NCBI RefSeq assembly: GCF_041320665.1 | Contig: NZ_CP166730.1 | Span: forward strand, 1,798,001 to 1,862,000 | DNA length: 64,000 nucleotides | Direction of reading: 5' to 3' | From: Comamonas sp. GB3 AK4-5 | GTDB lineage: Bacteria; Pseudomonadota; Gammaproteobacteria; Burkholderiales; Burkholderiaceae_C | Part shown: piece after piece, positions 45,737-55,028 of the stretch | How positions within the stretch are numbered: the first letter of the stretch is position 1 | How the letters are laid out: each line of letters starts with the position of its first letter | Position numbers and translations under genes: made by a program | The notes under the pieces: model-generated | Database searches by the model: none | The model's input: the letters and a program-made list of their open reading frames with translations, nothing else | What the model was told of the DNA's origin: nothing

Positions 45737-47521
45737 TTACGGCGCGCTGTGGCCCGACAGTGCCTGCAGGCGCGCATACAGCCCGCCTTGGGCGATCAGC
45801 TCGGCATGCGTGCCCTGTTCGGCAATGCGGCCGCGTTCCATGACGACCACGCGGTCGGCATGTTCGATGGTGGAGAGGCGGTGGGCAATCACCAAGGTAG
45901 TGCGGCCCTGCATCAGGGTCTGCAGGGCTTGTTGCACCAGGCGCTCGGATTCGGTGTCCAGGGCCGAGGTGGCCTCGTCCAGAATCAGGATGGGTGCGTT
46001 CTTGTACAGCGCGCGGGCAATGGCCAGGCGCTGGCGTTGGCCGCCGGACAGCTGGGTGGCGTTGTGGCCCACATTGGTGTGAATGCCCTGGGGCAGGCTG
46101 CGCACATGTTCGCCCAGGTTGGCGGCTTCCAGGCAGGACCAGATGCGGGCCTCATCCGCCTCGGCGCCCAGGGCCACGTTGGCGGCAATGCTGTCGTTGA
46201 ACATCACCACATCCTGGCTGACCATGGCGAACTGGCGGCGCAGATAGGCCAGATCCCAGTCCTCGATGGCCTGGTCGTCGATGGTGATGCGGCCCGCGCT
46301 GGGCAGCAAAAAGCGTGGCAGCAGATTGACCAGGGTGGTTTTGCCCGCGCCAGAGGGGCCGACCAGGGCCACCACTTCGCCGGGGTGCACGGTCAAGTCC
46401 ACATGGTCCAGGGCCGGCGCCTTGTCGGGGCCAAACTGCACGCCCACGCCTTGCAGCGTGATCTCGCCGCGCACCGGGCTGGGCTGGGCGCTGCCGCTGT
46501 CCTCGGGCTGGCTGTGCTCCAGCAGGCCCAGGCCGCGTTCCAGAGCGGCCACGCCGCGCGTGATGGGGTTGGCCACATCGGCCATGCGGCGCAGCGGGGC
46601 GATCAGCATCAGCATGGCACTGATAAAGGCCACAAAGCTGCCCACGGTGACATCCTGGCTGCCCTCAAAGCGGCTTTGCCACAGCGCAATGCAGATCACG
46701 GCCGACAAGGCCGCGGCTGCGAGCAACTGGGTCAGCGGCGTCATGGCTGCCGAGGCGATGGTGGACTTGATGGCCAGGCCGCGCAGCGTGCGGCTCAGGC
46801 CCTGAAAGCGCTGGTTTTGCTGCTCCTGGGCACCATGCAGGCGCACCACGCGGTGGGCCAGCACGCTTTCCTCCACCACATAGGCCAGCGAATCGGTGGC
46901 GTGCTGGCTGCTCTTGGTGATGCGGTACAGGCGCTTGGACAGGGTCTTCATGATCCAGCCCACGCCGGGCACCAAAAAGGCCACGGCCAGCGTCAGCTGC
47001 CAGTTCAGATAGAGCAGATAGCCCAGCAGGGCGATCAGGGTGAAACCGTCGCGCGAGATGCTGAGAAAGGCCTGTACCAGCTGGGTGGCGCCGGTCTGCA
47101 CCTCATACACCACGGTGTTGGACAGGGCGCTGGCCGACTGGTTGCTAAACAGCTGGGCCTGGGCGTTTTGTACGCGGGCAAACAAATCCTTGCGCAGACG
47201 CAGCATGCCCTCGTTGGCAATGCGTGCCAGCGCGTACTGGCCGGTGAACTGGGAGATCCCGCGGATCAGAAACACGCCGATGATGAAGAGCGGCACCATC
47301 CACAGATTGAGTGTGCCCTTGGTGAAGCCGCTGTCGAGCAAGGGCTGGAGCAGGGCCGGAATCAAAGGCTCGGTGGCCGCGCCGATCAGGGTGGCCAGGA
47401 TGGCAAGCCCCCATGCCAGGCGTTGGTTGCCAAAATAGGGGGCGATGCGGCGAAGCCGTTGCGTGAGTGTCAAGTCCGGGGTGCCCAGAGTCGACATCTT
47501 TGTATGGTCAGGGGTCTGCAT
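45737..47521 (-). CDS. msbA: Lipid A flippase MsbA-type ABC transporter
   Basis: MsbA moves lipid A-core across the inner membrane. The protein is about 594 residues, with six membrane segments in the N-terminal half. The ATPase half shows VGPSGAGKTTLVNL (Walker A), ATQLSGGQRQRLAIAR (signature) and ILILDEATSALD (Walker B). Starts at 47521 or 47497 are both possible. It is divergent from tolB. Other half-size ABC exporters look alike, but length and pattern fit MsbA well. Confidence 0.88.
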   Translation of the reverse strand: MQTPDHTKMSTLGTPDLTLTQRLRRIAPYFGNQRLAWGLAILATLIGAATEPLIPALLQPLLDSGFTKGTLNLWMVPLFIIGVFLIRGISQFTGQYALARIANEGMLRLRKDLFARVQNAQAQLFSNQSASALSNTVVYEVQTGATQLVQAFLSISRDGFTLIALLGYLLYLNWQLTLAVAFLVPGVGWIMKTLSKRLYRITKSSQHATDSLAYVVEESVLAHRVVRLHGAQEQQNQRFQGLSRTLRGLAIKSTIASAAMTPLTQLLAAAALSAVICIALWQSRFEGSQDVTVGSFVAFISAMLMLIAPLRRMADVANPITRGVAALERGLGLLEHSQPEDSGSAQPSPVRGEITLQGVGVQFGPDKAPALDHVDLTVHPGEVVALVGPSGAGKTTLVNLLPRFLLPSAGRITIDDQAIEDWDLAYLRRQFAMVSQDVVMFNDSIAANVALGAEADEARIWSCLEAANLGEHVRSLPQGIHTNVGHNATQLSGGQRQRLAIARALYKNAPILILDEATSALDTESERLVQQALQTLMQGRTTLVIAHRLSTIEHADRVVVMERGRIAEQGTHAELIAQGGLYARLQALSGHSAP

Positions 47522-47655
47522 TTCAGGGCAGATTCTACGGGGGCGTACTATGATGGTGTGTCTCAGACAGACGCAGACATTTTTTGTTTTGCACGTGCTG
47601 TGTATCAATCACAATCCGGATTGCCGAGACGGGCTCGGCTTCTTGATGGCTGCTA

Positions 47656-48978
47656 ATGACTATTGAACGTACACCAACCACCACCTCTCCAATAGCGGCG
47701 GTGCCGCTGGCGTCACGCCGCAGCGTTCTCGCTGCCATGGCTTCGGCTTCAGCACTGCCGGCGCTGGCTCAATTCCGTGTCGAAGTGACGGGTGTGGGCC
47801 TGACCCAGTTGCCCATTGCCTTGCCCGCCTTTCGTGGCGAAGACGGCGCCCCGCAGAAAATCTCCGCCATCATCAAGGCCGACCTGGAGCGCAGCGGCCA
47901 GTTTCGCGGCGTGGACGCTTCGGGCGTGCAGCTGGACGAAACCACCCGCCCCGACCTGGGCGTATGGCGCCAGCGCGCAGCGGACTCCATGGCTGCCGGC
48001 TCGGTGACGCGCCTGGCCGATGGCCGCTATGACGTGCGCTTTCGCCTGTGGGATGTGGTCAAAGGCCAGGACTTGGGTGGCCAGGGCTATGCCGTCACCC
48101 AGGCCGATCTGCGCCTGGTGGCCCACCGCATTGCCGACTACATCTACGAAAAGCTGACTGGCGAGAAGGGTATTTTCTCCACCCGCATCTCTTACGTGAC
48201 CAAGGCCGGCAAGCGCTATGTGCTGTGGGTCGCCGATGCCGATGGCGAGAATGCCCAGTCGGCGCTGTCGAGCAATGAACCCATCATCTCGCCAGCCTGG
48301 TCGCCCAGCGGCGGGCAACTGGCCTATGTGTCGTTCGAGTCGCGCAAGCCCGTGGTCTATGTGCATGAGATCGCTTCGGGCCGCCGCCGCCTGGTGGCCA
48401 ATTTCCGCGGCTCCAACAGTGCGCCGGCTTGGTCGCCAGATGGCAACACGCTGGCGGTGACGCTGACGCGCGACGGCTCGTCGCAGCTCTACACCATCTC
48501 TGCCCAGGGCGGCGAGGCGCGCCGCCTGATGCAAAGCAGCGGTATCGACACCGAGCCCAGCTACGCCAGCGATGGCCGTACCATTTATTTCGTCAGTGAT
48601 CGCGGCGGTGCGCCGCAGATCTACAAGGTGGCTGCTTCCGGAGGTGGCGCACAGCGCGTCACCTTCAATGGCAGCTACAACATCTCTCCGTGTGTGAGTC
48701 CCGACGGCAAATGGCTGGCGTACATCTCGCGCGTGGGTGGCGGCTTCAAGCTGCATGTCATGGACCTGGCCTCCGGCACCGTGACTGCACTGACCGACAC
48801 CACGGAAGACGAAAGCCCGAGTTTTGCCCCGAATAGCCGACTCATTGTCTACGCCACCAAGCAGCAAGGTCGTGAAGCCCTCATGACCACTACGCTCGAC
48901 GGAAAGATCAAGGCGCGACTGGCGGGTCAAAGTGGAGACATACGGGAACCCTCATGGGGCCCGTTCCAGAAGTATTGA
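47656..48978 (+). CDS. tolB: Tol-Pal system protein TolB
   Basis: TolB is the periplasmic beta-propeller that links Pal to the inner-membrane Tol complex. The 440-residue protein has a twin-arginine-like start (ASRRSVLAAM) and a signal peptide ending near LPALAQF, about residue 39. The N-terminal domain is followed by WD40-like blades with repeated SPAWSPSGGQLAYVS and SAPAWSPDGNTLAV motifs. pal follows 53 bp later. tolQRA are not in the window upstream, so the Tol operon is split or reordered here; msbA lies on the other side. Confidence 0.95.
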   Translation: MTIERTPTTTSPIAAVPLASRRSVLAAMASASALPALAQFRVEVTGVGLTQLPIALPAFRGEDGAPQKISAIIKADLERSGQFRGVDASGVQLDETTRPDLGVWRQRAADSMAAGSVTRLADGRYDVRFRLWDVVKGQDLGGQGYAVTQADLRLVAHRIADYIYEKLTGEKGIFSTRISYVTKAGKRYVLWVADADGENAQSALSSNEPIISPAWSPSGGQLAYVSFESRKPVVYVHEIASGRRRLVANFRGSNSAPAWSPDGNTLAVTLTRDGSSQLYTISAQGGEARRLMQSSGIDTEPSYASDGRTIYFVSDRGGAPQIYKVAASGGGAQRVTFNGSYNISPCVSPDGKWLAYISRVGGGFKLHVMDLASGTVTALTDTTEDESPSFAPNSRLIVYATKQQGREALMTTTLDGKIKARLAGQSGDIREPSWGPFQKY

Positions 48979-49031
48979 GATCCGACCCCTTTCTTTCACC
49001 GTAAAACAAACCTCTTTTTGGAGAAATTCCA

Positions 49032-49565
49032 ATGATCGAATTCAAACGCATCTCCCTGGCTCTGGCCGTGGTCGCATTGATGGCGGGTTGCAGCTCCGGC
49101 GTGAAGCTGGACGACTCTGCCAACAAGGATGGCGGCGCGCTGACCTCCAACGGCGCTGGCGCCGGTGGTGCTGGCCAGAGCGGCGTGACTGGCGTGGACC
49201 TGTCGGGTACCGATGCCAATGCTCAAGGCCCTGTGGGTGTGAGCCGCATCGTCTACTTTGACTTTGACAGCTATTCCATCAAGGCCGATGCACAGCCCCA
49301 GATCGAAGCCCATGCGCGCTTCCTGAAGGAAGCGAACAGCCGCAAGCTGGTGATCGAAGGCCACACCGACGAACGTGGCGGCCGTGAATACAACCTGGCG
49401 CTGGGTCAAAAGCGTGCGGAAGCCGTGCGCCGCGCCATGGGTGTGCTGGGTGTGAACGACAGCCAGATGGAAGCCGTGAGCTTCGGCAAGGAAAAGCCTG
49501 CCGCTACCGGTCACTCTGAAGACGACTTCGCTCAAAACCGCCGCGCTGAGCTCTCCTACCGCTGA
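49032..49565 (+). CDS. pal: Peptidoglycan-associated lipoprotein
   Basis: Pal is an outer-membrane lipoprotein that binds peptidoglycan and TolB. The 177-residue protein has the lipobox LMAGC with the lipid Cys at 20 and a Ser at +2, so it stays at the outer membrane. A Gly/Ala/Ser linker precedes the OmpA-like domain, with VYFDFDSYSI, EGHTDERGGREYN and NRRAEL. A ribosome site GGAG precedes ATG 49032. Confidence 0.96.
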   Translation: MIEFKRISLALAVVALMAGCSSGVKLDDSANKDGGALTSNGAGAGGAGQSGVTGVDLSGTDANAQGPVGVSRIVYFDFDSYSIKADAQPQIEAHARFLKEANSRKLVIEGHTDERGGREYNLALGQKRAEAVRRAMGVLGVNDSQMEAVSFGKEKPAATGHSEDDFAQNRRAELSYR

Positions 49566-50335
49566 TGATGACTGCTAGCTCCGACTTTCGCCTACCGCGC
49601 CTGCGAGGCCTGTGCCTTGCGGCATTGCTCACCATGACGGCGGCTGCCTCGCAGGCAGCCCTGTTTTCTGACGATGAGGCGCGCCGCGCCATCTTGGAGG
49701 TGCGCCAGCGTGTGGACACGCTGCAGCAACGCCAAGCCGATGACGTGACGCAGCTGCGCCGCTCGGTGCTGGACATGCAGCGCCAGATTGAGACGCTGCG
49801 CTCGGACGTGGCCCGCTTGACGGGTCAGAACGAGCAGCTGGTGCGTGAGGCGTCGGAGCTGCAGCGCAAGCAAAAAGACATGGCGCAAGGTGTGGATGAA
49901 CGCCTGCGCCAGTTCGAACCCGTGCAAGTGACGGTGGACGGGCAGCAGTTCCAGGCCGATCCGGCGGAGCAGCGCGACTTCGATGCCGCGCTGGCCCAGT
50001 TCCGTGCCGGGCAGTTTCCGGAAGCACGCAAGGCGTTTGCCGCCTTTGTGAACAGCTATCCCAAGAGCGGCTACGTGCCTTCGGCACGTTTTTGGCTGGG
50101 CAATACCCAGTATGCAGGGCGCGACTACAAGGAGGCGATTGCCAACTTCCGCTCCATGCTGACGGCCGTACCCAACCATGAACGCGCCCCGGAAGCCACG
50201 CTGTCGATTGCCAACTGCCAGATCGAAATGAAAGACACCCGGGCAGCACGCAAGACGCTGGAGGAGCTGCTCAAGGCCTATCCCAACTCCGAAGCTGCAG
50301 TGGCAGCCAAGGACCGCCTGGCCCGACTCAAATAA
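49565..50335 (+). CDS. cpoB: Cell division coordinator CpoB
   Basis: CpoB (YbgF) is a periplasmic protein linking Tol function with wall synthesis. The 256-residue protein has a signal peptide ending near ASQAA (about 32) and a trimerising coiled coil at about 42-115. Its C-terminal TPR domain includes FDAALAQFRAGQFPEARKAF and SARFWLGNTQYAGRDYKEAI. Its start shares one base with the pal stop. The gene order tolB-pal-cpoB is classical. Confidence 0.95.
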   Translation: MMTASSDFRLPRLRGLCLAALLTMTAAASQAALFSDDEARRAILEVRQRVDTLQQRQADDVTQLRRSVLDMQRQIETLRSDVARLTGQNEQLVREASELQRKQKDMAQGVDERLRQFEPVQVTVDGQQFQADPAEQRDFDAALAQFRAGQFPEARKAFAAFVNSYPKSGYVPSARFWLGNTQYAGRDYKEAIANFRSMLTAVPNHERAPEATLSIANCQIEMKDTRAARKTLEELLKAYPNSEAAVAAKDRLARLK

Positions 50336-51156
50336 TGGTGCAAACCCCATCGCAAGCGCTGCCCGCGTCGGCAGCGCTTGCTGTTTCTGAGGACGACCTG
50401 CTGCGCCGCTTTGGCGGGCTGGAGCGTCTGTATGGCGTGGAAGGTGCTGCCCGCATCCGTGCCGCCCATGTGGTGGTGGTAGGGATTGGTGGCGTGGGCT
50501 CCTGGGCCGTGGAGGCGCTGGCGCGCAGTGGCGTGGGGCAGCTGACGCTGATTGATCTGGACAATGTGGCTGAGTCCAATATCAACCGCCAAATCCATGC
50601 CCTGACCGATACCGTGGGCATGGCCAAGGTGGACGCCATGCGCTTGCGCATTGCGCAAATCAACCCGCAATGCGTGGTGCATTGCGTGGAGGATTTTGTC
50701 ACCCCCGAGAACTGGGATGCGCTGCGCCCCGCCGGTGCGCATGCCGTCATCGACGCCTGCGACCAGGTCAAGACCAAGGTGGCCATGGCCGCCCATGCAC
50801 GCCGCCATCGCTACCCCTTTATCTCGGTGGGCGCCGCAGGCGGTAAGCGTTGGGCGCACAAGGTGGATATCGACGATGTCTCCGCCGTCACCCACGACCC
50901 CTTGCTGGCCCAGCTGCGCTATCGCCTGCGGCGCGAGCATGGCGCCCCGCGGGACGGCAAGAAGATGGGCGTGAGCTGCGTCTTCAGCCGTGAGGCCGTG
51001 GCCCAGCCTGATGCATCCTGCCAGCTGGTCCAAGGCGATGGCAGCCTGAACTGCCACGGCTATGGCTCGGTGGTGGCCGTCACGGCCACCTTCGGGCAAT
51101 GCGCGGCCGGCTGGGCGCTAGAGCGTTTGTGCGAAGCAGTTTCCCAAACCACCTGA
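50335..51156 (+). CDS. tcdA: tRNA threonylcarbamoyladenosine dehydratase
   Basis: TcdA (CsdL) uses ATP to cyclise t6A in tRNA to ct6A. The 273-residue E1-like protein has VVVGIGGVGSWAVEALARSG for nucleotide binding, LIDLDNVAESNINRQ, and SVGAAGGKR, with Cys in GVSCVFS. The start shares one base with the cpoB stop, so it is the last gene of the tol run. A tRNA gene follows 62 bp later. Confidence 0.94.
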   Translation: MVQTPSQALPASAALAVSEDDLLRRFGGLERLYGVEGAARIRAAHVVVVGIGGVGSWAVEALARSGVGQLTLIDLDNVAESNINRQIHALTDTVGMAKVDAMRLRIAQINPQCVVHCVEDFVTPENWDALRPAGAHAVIDACDQVKTKVAMAAHARRHRYPFISVGAAGGKRWAHKVDIDDVSAVTHDPLLAQLRYRLRREHGAPRDGKKMGVSCVFSREAVAQPDASCQLVQGDGSLNCHGYGSVVAVTATFGQCAAGWALERLCEAVSQTT

Positions 51157-51166
51157 AATTTGGTGC

Positions 51167-51172
51167 TACAAT
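51167..51172 (+). promoter_or_regulatory. Possible -10 box of tRNA-Lys
   Basis: TACAAT lies 46 bp before the tRNA, within an AT-richer stretch after tcdA. No clear -35 box is seen. Confidence 0.35.
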
Positions 51173-51218
51173 CGTGGTCTTCGCTGATTAAGAAACATTT
51201 TTGATTTGCGATGTGTGT

Positions 51219-51294
51219 GGGTCTTTAGCTCAGCCGGTAGAGCAGCGGACTTTTAATCCGTTGGTCACGAGTTCGAATCTCGTAGGACCCACCA
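51219..51294 (+). tRNA. tRNA-Lys (TTT)
   Basis: 76 nt with anticodon TTT in loop CTTTTAA and encoded CCA. Its 3' part is the attachment site of the prophage. Confidence 0.97.
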
Positions 51295-51295
51295 A
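51245..51295 (+). repeat. attL, prophage attachment site in tRNA-Lys
   Basis: The 51 bases from GCGGACTTTTAATCC to ACCCACCAA are repeated exactly at 62956-63006. The copy keeps the tRNA intact, and the integrase gene starts close by. Confidence 0.93.
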
Positions 51296-51302
51296 TGAAT
51301 TC

Positions 51303-51335
51303 AAGGACTTAGGTTAACGCCTAAGTCCTTTTTTC
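51303..51335. terminator. Terminator at the left prophage edge
   Basis: AAGGACTTAGG and CCTAAGTCCTT form a perfect stem followed by TTTTTT. It can end tRNA-Lys transcription and is replaced at the right edge by a different hairpin. Confidence 0.88.
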
Positions 51336-51345
51336 GTTCCAGGTG

Positions 51346-52353
51346 TCAACCAACTGTCAACGCAGATAACGGGTTGAGCTTGACCACCTCTTGCAGGTGG
51401 TCTGGCGCCAGGTGGGCGTAGCGCATCGTCATGGTCAGATTGGCATGGCCCAGGCTGCGCTGGAGCACCAGGATGTTGCCGCCATTCATCATGAAGTGCG
51501 ATGCGAATGTGTGCCGCAGCACATGTGTGAGCTGCCCATCTTGCAGCTCGATGCCGGAGCGTCCAACAGCATCACGAAACGCCGAGTAGCAGGGTGCAAA
51601 AAAGCGTTGGCCTGTCTCGGCCTTGAGGTGGTGTGATTGGAGTTGCTGGGCCAGTTCGGGATCAATTGGGATGGCGCGCACCTTCCCGGACTTGGTGCCT
51701 GCGAATTGCACCTGGTCGTTGCGCAGGTGGCGGGCTTCCAGGCTCTCTGCTTCGCTCCAGCGTGCACCGGTTGCCAGGCAGACCCTTGCGACCATCGCCG
51801 CGTGGCGGTTCTTGCCCTTCTGCAGCTCCGATAAAAGATCATGAATTTGATCCGCTGCCAGGTAGGACAGCTCGGACTCCTGCACCTTGAACTGGCGCAG
51901 TTCTGCAAGGGGGTTGGGCTTGCTCCACTGCCCCAGTCTCCGCAGCTCATTGAATACGGAGCGCAGATAGGCATGCTCACGATTGACGCTGTTGGGGACG
52001 ATCCCGGCCGCGAGGCGCTCGGTGCGGTATGCCGTGAACGTGTTGACCGTAAACCGGTCGGCTATGGGGTTGCCCATGGCTGTGCAGGCGAGCTTGAGCC
52101 GGTTGTAGGTGTCGGTGCCGGCCTTGAGGCTGACCCCGTGATGGGTGTGCCAGAGGTCGATCAGCTCACTGAGCTTGCGCGTGTCTCTTTTCTCGGGTTG
52201 CCACTTCGCGCTTTGATTGACCTGGGTCTTGAGCCAGGCTTCCCACGCCTTGGCTTCGGCCTGCGTTTTGAACGTCTTGCGGAAGCGCTTTGATCCGCGG
52301 CCGCCTGGTTGGCTGTCGACGAGCCAGCCGGTATCTACTTTCTTGATTGCCAT
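51346..52353 (-). CDS. Tyrosine-recombinase integrase of the prophage
   Basis: The 335-residue integrase is next to attL and so should catalyse integration at tRNA-Lys. The catalytic set is visible: Arg in TGARWSEAESLEARHL, HVLRHTFASHF (HxxR), then SLGHANLTMTMRYAHL with His and the nucleophile Tyr. The N-terminal part holds arm and core-binding domains. Many inoviruses have no integrase and use host XerCD, so this one belongs to the integrase-bearing group. Confidence 0.94.
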   Translation of the reverse strand: MAIKKVDTGWLVDSQPGGRGSKRFRKTFKTQAEAKAWEAWLKTQVNQSAKWQPEKRDTRKLSELIDLWHTHHGVSLKAGTDTYNRLKLACTAMGNPIADRFTVNTFTAYRTERLAAGIVPNSVNREHAYLRSVFNELRRLGQWSKPNPLAELRQFKVQESELSYLAADQIHDLLSELQKGKNRHAAMVARVCLATGARWSEAESLEARHLRNDQVQFAGTKSGKVRAIPIDPELAQQLQSHHLKAETGQRFFAPCYSAFRDAVGRSGIELQDGQLTHVLRHTFASHFMMNGGNILVLQRSLGHANLTMTMRYAHLAPDHLQEVVKLNPLSALTVG

Positions 52354-52407
52354 CTTTTTCTCGGGTCGTAATGGGGCGATGCGGCCCTTCTGCCGGGGTG
52401 TTCGGAG

Positions 52408-52803
52408 TCAGTCCCCTTGCTTGTCCTTCAGCCTGCGCGAGATCGATGCGGAAAGGGCTATGAGACGTTTGGCATCTACTTCCAGCGCTTGTTGCTGGCT
52501 CAGTGAGAGTGGCCGCTCTAGGACTGCCAGATCCAAAGTTTGTGGCTCCTCAGGTGTTGCGCTCTCCACTGTCGGATCTTGTTGCCTCCAGTGCGAGAGT
52601 GACCCAGTCAGTAGCCATTCGCAGTAGGCCGGAAATTGCCGGGCGAGAGATTCAAGTAGATCTGCTGATGGCCTCGTTCCTCGGGTGTAGTAGGTCTTCC
52701 AAGTTGAGGCGGATATGCCCGTGCTTTCCTCTAGCTCCTTGTATCTCCTGGAAGGGGAGGTGGTGGCATCAATCAAGGCCTTCATTCGTTCGTTCAAATT
52801 CAT
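52408..52803 (-). CDS. Phage repressor-like helix-turn-helix protein
   Basis: The 131-residue protein has an HTH near the N-terminus (YKELEESTGISASTWKTYY) of the cI type and a polar C-terminal part. It reads leftward toward the integrase and away from the Rep genes, with an operator-like inverted repeat in the divergent gap. That layout suits a repressor of phage genes. Its target was not tested. Confidence 0.75.
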   Translation of the reverse strand: MNLNERMKALIDATTSPSRRYKELEESTGISASTWKTYYTRGTRPSADLLESLARQFPAYCEWLLTGSLSHWRQQDPTVESATPEEPQTLDLAVLERPLSLSQQQALEVDAKRLIALSASISRRLKDKQGD

Positions 52804-52827
52804 GAGCTGTTCTCACTTGACGGTGAG

Positions 52828-52859
52828 TTCAATTGAATCTACTATTGGATTCAGTTGAA
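52828..52859. promoter_or_regulatory. Operator-like inverted repeat of the prophage
   Basis: TTCAATTGAATC (52828-52839) and GATTCAGTTGAA (52848-52859) are inverted copies with one mismatch. They lie between the repressor-like gene and the rightward phage genes, as expected of a phage switch. Confidence 0.6.
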
Positions 52860-52878
52860 CCGATTCATGTAAACCGAT

Positions 52879-53097
52879 ATGAACCAGCATACAGCAAGCC
52901 CCTCAGTTTCGTCGCTACATGTGCCTCTCATGACCCGTGAAGCTTTTGCTTTTGCAATTGGATTGCCTCTCGGAGTGCTTGTTGGTCAGGCTGAGCGTGG
53001 CTACTGGCCACAAATCACGGTCGGCAAGCGGGTGTTCATCAATGTTGAGGCCGTTCGGATGAAGGCTGCTGAGCGCGCAGCGGAGTTCACGCTATGA
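52879..53097 (+). CDS. Small phage DNA-binding protein
   Basis: The 72-residue protein starts the rightward phage operon. Its sequence includes MTREAFAFAIGLPLGVLVGQAERGYWP and GKRVFINVEAVR. This resembles the short excisionase or regulator proteins that commonly sit before Rep in filamentous phages. The stop overlaps the next start by 4 bp. A role in control or excision is inferred. Confidence 0.6.
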   Translation: MNQHTASPSVSSLHVPLMTREAFAFAIGLPLGVLVGQAERGYWPQITVGKRVFINVEAVRMKAAERAAEFTL

Positions 53098-53417
53098 GCT
53101 TCTTTGACATGAGCGGCGGTGCCCGCCTTCTCCACATCGTGCGTCGTGGATACGTGCTGCACAACGATGAGTCCTCGCTCCAGGAGGCTCGACAGATTGC
53201 CGCGCGCTTGATTGGGGCAGGGTGCGAGCCCCAGGCAACCGACATAGCTTCCAACGCGGAGCGCACCGGCGCCTGCCCGCAGCGTAGCGAGGACAGCCGC
53301 CGGGGCGTGCCGCCGGTGGCGCTTGCTGCTATCAATTTTGGTGGGTACGGCGGCGCTGCTACCACCTCCGTCCCCGTAGGTAACACGGGGACAACTTTTA
53401 CGGGGCAGAGCCTGTGA
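53094..53417 (+). CDS. Hypothetical phage protein
   Basis: I do not recognise this 107-residue protein. It begins MSFFDMSGGARLLHIVRRGYV and has a basic N-terminal half and a Gly/Thr-rich tail. It overlaps the neighbours by 4 bp on each side, which supports expression. The part from about residue 45 to 90 is GC-rich and low in order. Confidence 0.5.
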   Translation: MSFFDMSGGARLLHIVRRGYVLHNDESSLQEARQIAARLIGAGCEPQATDIASNAERTGACPQRSEDSRRGVPPVALAAINFGGYGGAATTSVPVGNTGTTFTGQSL

Positions 53418-54685
53418 GCGCCCGCCGCCGTAATGACCTTCTTCTGGAAGGTCGCGAGATCAAAGCCCGCCTGCATGTTGACCATCAGCGCTACGGTGCC
53501 CATATCCACGTTGATTGGCTCCGCTTCACTGTCAATCGTCGCTTTGCGCCCGTGCCCAGCGTAGAGCTGCTGTTTCCAAAGGCAGATAACGGCATTGACT
53601 ATCAGGCAGTGCGGGACGGCTGGAGTGAAACAGAGCGCATGAACGCCCATTCCGTTGTGCTGGGCCGTCGCCAGCGCATTGTGCGGTTGCTGCGTGACCT
53701 GCCTGACCCGGACTACGCAGCCAGCTCTCAAGCCTTCACTTTGGCTGAGGACGTTGCAACCATCCTGGGTCCAGAATTTCGCGTCGATACGCTCATTCAG
53801 GGCGGCAAAGACTTTTACCGCTTCCGCATCGACATTCTGCGTAACGACCATCCTGTCGGTTGGGTCGGCTTCCTTTCCACCTCGACCAGCATTCGTGGGC
53901 AGGCCCAGGCCAACACCCTTCATTGCAACCTGGAGGGGATGGCCTGCACCTTTGCGCAAAGTGGTTGGCTGGACTCCATGGCCAACTACATCGAGCTGCA
54001 TCGGGGCCTGCTCACCAGGGTGGACTTGGCCGCTGATTTTTTTGATGGCATGGATCACAAGGGCCATGAAGATGCATTCGCGCGCTTCGCTCACGAATAC
54101 AGGTCCGGGCTGATGGATCACCTGGGGCATCGACCACAGGAAAACATGGCGGGCTCCTGGCTCTCCAAGAAGAAGGGCCGAAGCTTCTACCTCGGGTCAC
54201 GCGAAAGCGGCAAGCTCACCAACCTCTACGAAAAGGGCAAGCAGCTCTTTGGCAAAGAGGATGAGTCCAAGTGGCTGCGCGTAGAGCTGCGCTATGGCAA
54301 CCAAAAGCGTTTGCTGCCTGCAGAGATCTTGCGCCGTCCTGCCAGTGCATTTGCCGGTGCCAGCGAATGGCACGCCAGCATTGTGCGTGAACTGGAATTG
54401 CAGGCAGTCCCCATGCCTGTCAAGTGCGAGCCGTGTTTGCCAACGCAAACCGTTGAGGCCGAAGTCACGCGCAACGCCCGTTGGTTCATGAACACCGCTG
54501 GGGCCAGTGCTGTTCTTGCCTTCATGAATCTCCCCAAGAACCTCATGCACTCGCTGTTTGATGAGTTCGAGCACAAGTTGCCCAAACGCCTTAGCAAATT
54601 CACGCGTGCCGAAGTGGCGTCTTGCTACGAAAAAGTCTTTACCAAGCTGGCTAGCAGTGGGCGCGCTAGTCCGGCATTTGCCTAA
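53414..54685 (+). CDS. Phage replication initiation protein
   Basis: The 423-residue protein matches the replication initiation factor (Rep_trans-like) family used by filamentous phages for rolling-circle replication. Landmarks are HVDWLRFTV near the start, LLTRVDLAADFFDG in the middle and WLRVELRYGNQKRLLP. The start GTG overlaps the previous stop (GTGA). It should nick the phage origin and work with the ssDNA-binding protein encoded next. The nick site was not located. Confidence 0.87.
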   Translation: MSARRRNDLLLEGREIKARLHVDHQRYGAHIHVDWLRFTVNRRFAPVPSVELLFPKADNGIDYQAVRDGWSETERMNAHSVVLGRRQRIVRLLRDLPDPDYAASSQAFTLAEDVATILGPEFRVDTLIQGGKDFYRFRIDILRNDHPVGWVGFLSTSTSIRGQAQANTLHCNLEGMACTFAQSGWLDSMANYIELHRGLLTRVDLAADFFDGMDHKGHEDAFARFAHEYRSGLMDHLGHRPQENMAGSWLSKKKGRSFYLGSRESGKLTNLYEKGKQLFGKEDESKWLRVELRYGNQKRLLPAEILRRPASAFAGASEWHASIVRELELQAVPMPVKCEPCLPTQTVEAEVTRNARWFMNTAGASAVLAFMNLPKNLMHSLFDEFEHKLPKRLSKFTRAEVASCYEKVFTKLASSGRASPAFA

Positions 54686-54707
54686 TGCCTGCACCAAGGA
54701 AGAAAAC

Positions 54708-55025
54708 ATGCGATTTCAAGCACAAGGAATTCTCACCGGTATCAAGTCCAGCAAGGGCGACTTTGAAGGCCGTGCTTTTGACTCCACCACTTTCCATCTG
54801 GCCGTGGATTTACCCGATAGCCAAAGCGGTGAAAGCCTCGGCCAAGTCACGCGCCCATTCAAACTGGGCAGCTCGGCTGAGTTCGCCAAGTGGAAACATC
54901 TGAAAAAGGGCTGGCCTGCAGGAGGTGTCTCCGTTGACTGCATTTTTGAAATGGCAGCCGGTGCGGAGCAGTCGTCCAAGCTGATCTTGGTCGATATCCA
55001 GCCGAAGAGCACAGCAAAGGCCTAA
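54708..55025 (+). CDS. Phage single-stranded DNA-binding protein
   Basis: The 105-residue protein lies right after Rep, where filamentous phages keep gene V. It is compact, with GILTGIKSSKGDFEGRAFD and a beta-rich pattern. It has no known motif that proves function, so the call depends on position, size and resemblance. ATG 54708 follows AAGGAAGAA. Confidence 0.6.
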   Translation: MRFQAQGILTGIKSSKGDFEGRAFDSTTFHLAVDLPDSQSGESLGQVTRPFKLGSSAEFAKWKHLKKGWPAGGVSVDCIFEMAAGAEQSSKLILVDIQPKSTAKA

Positions 55026-55028
55026 GCC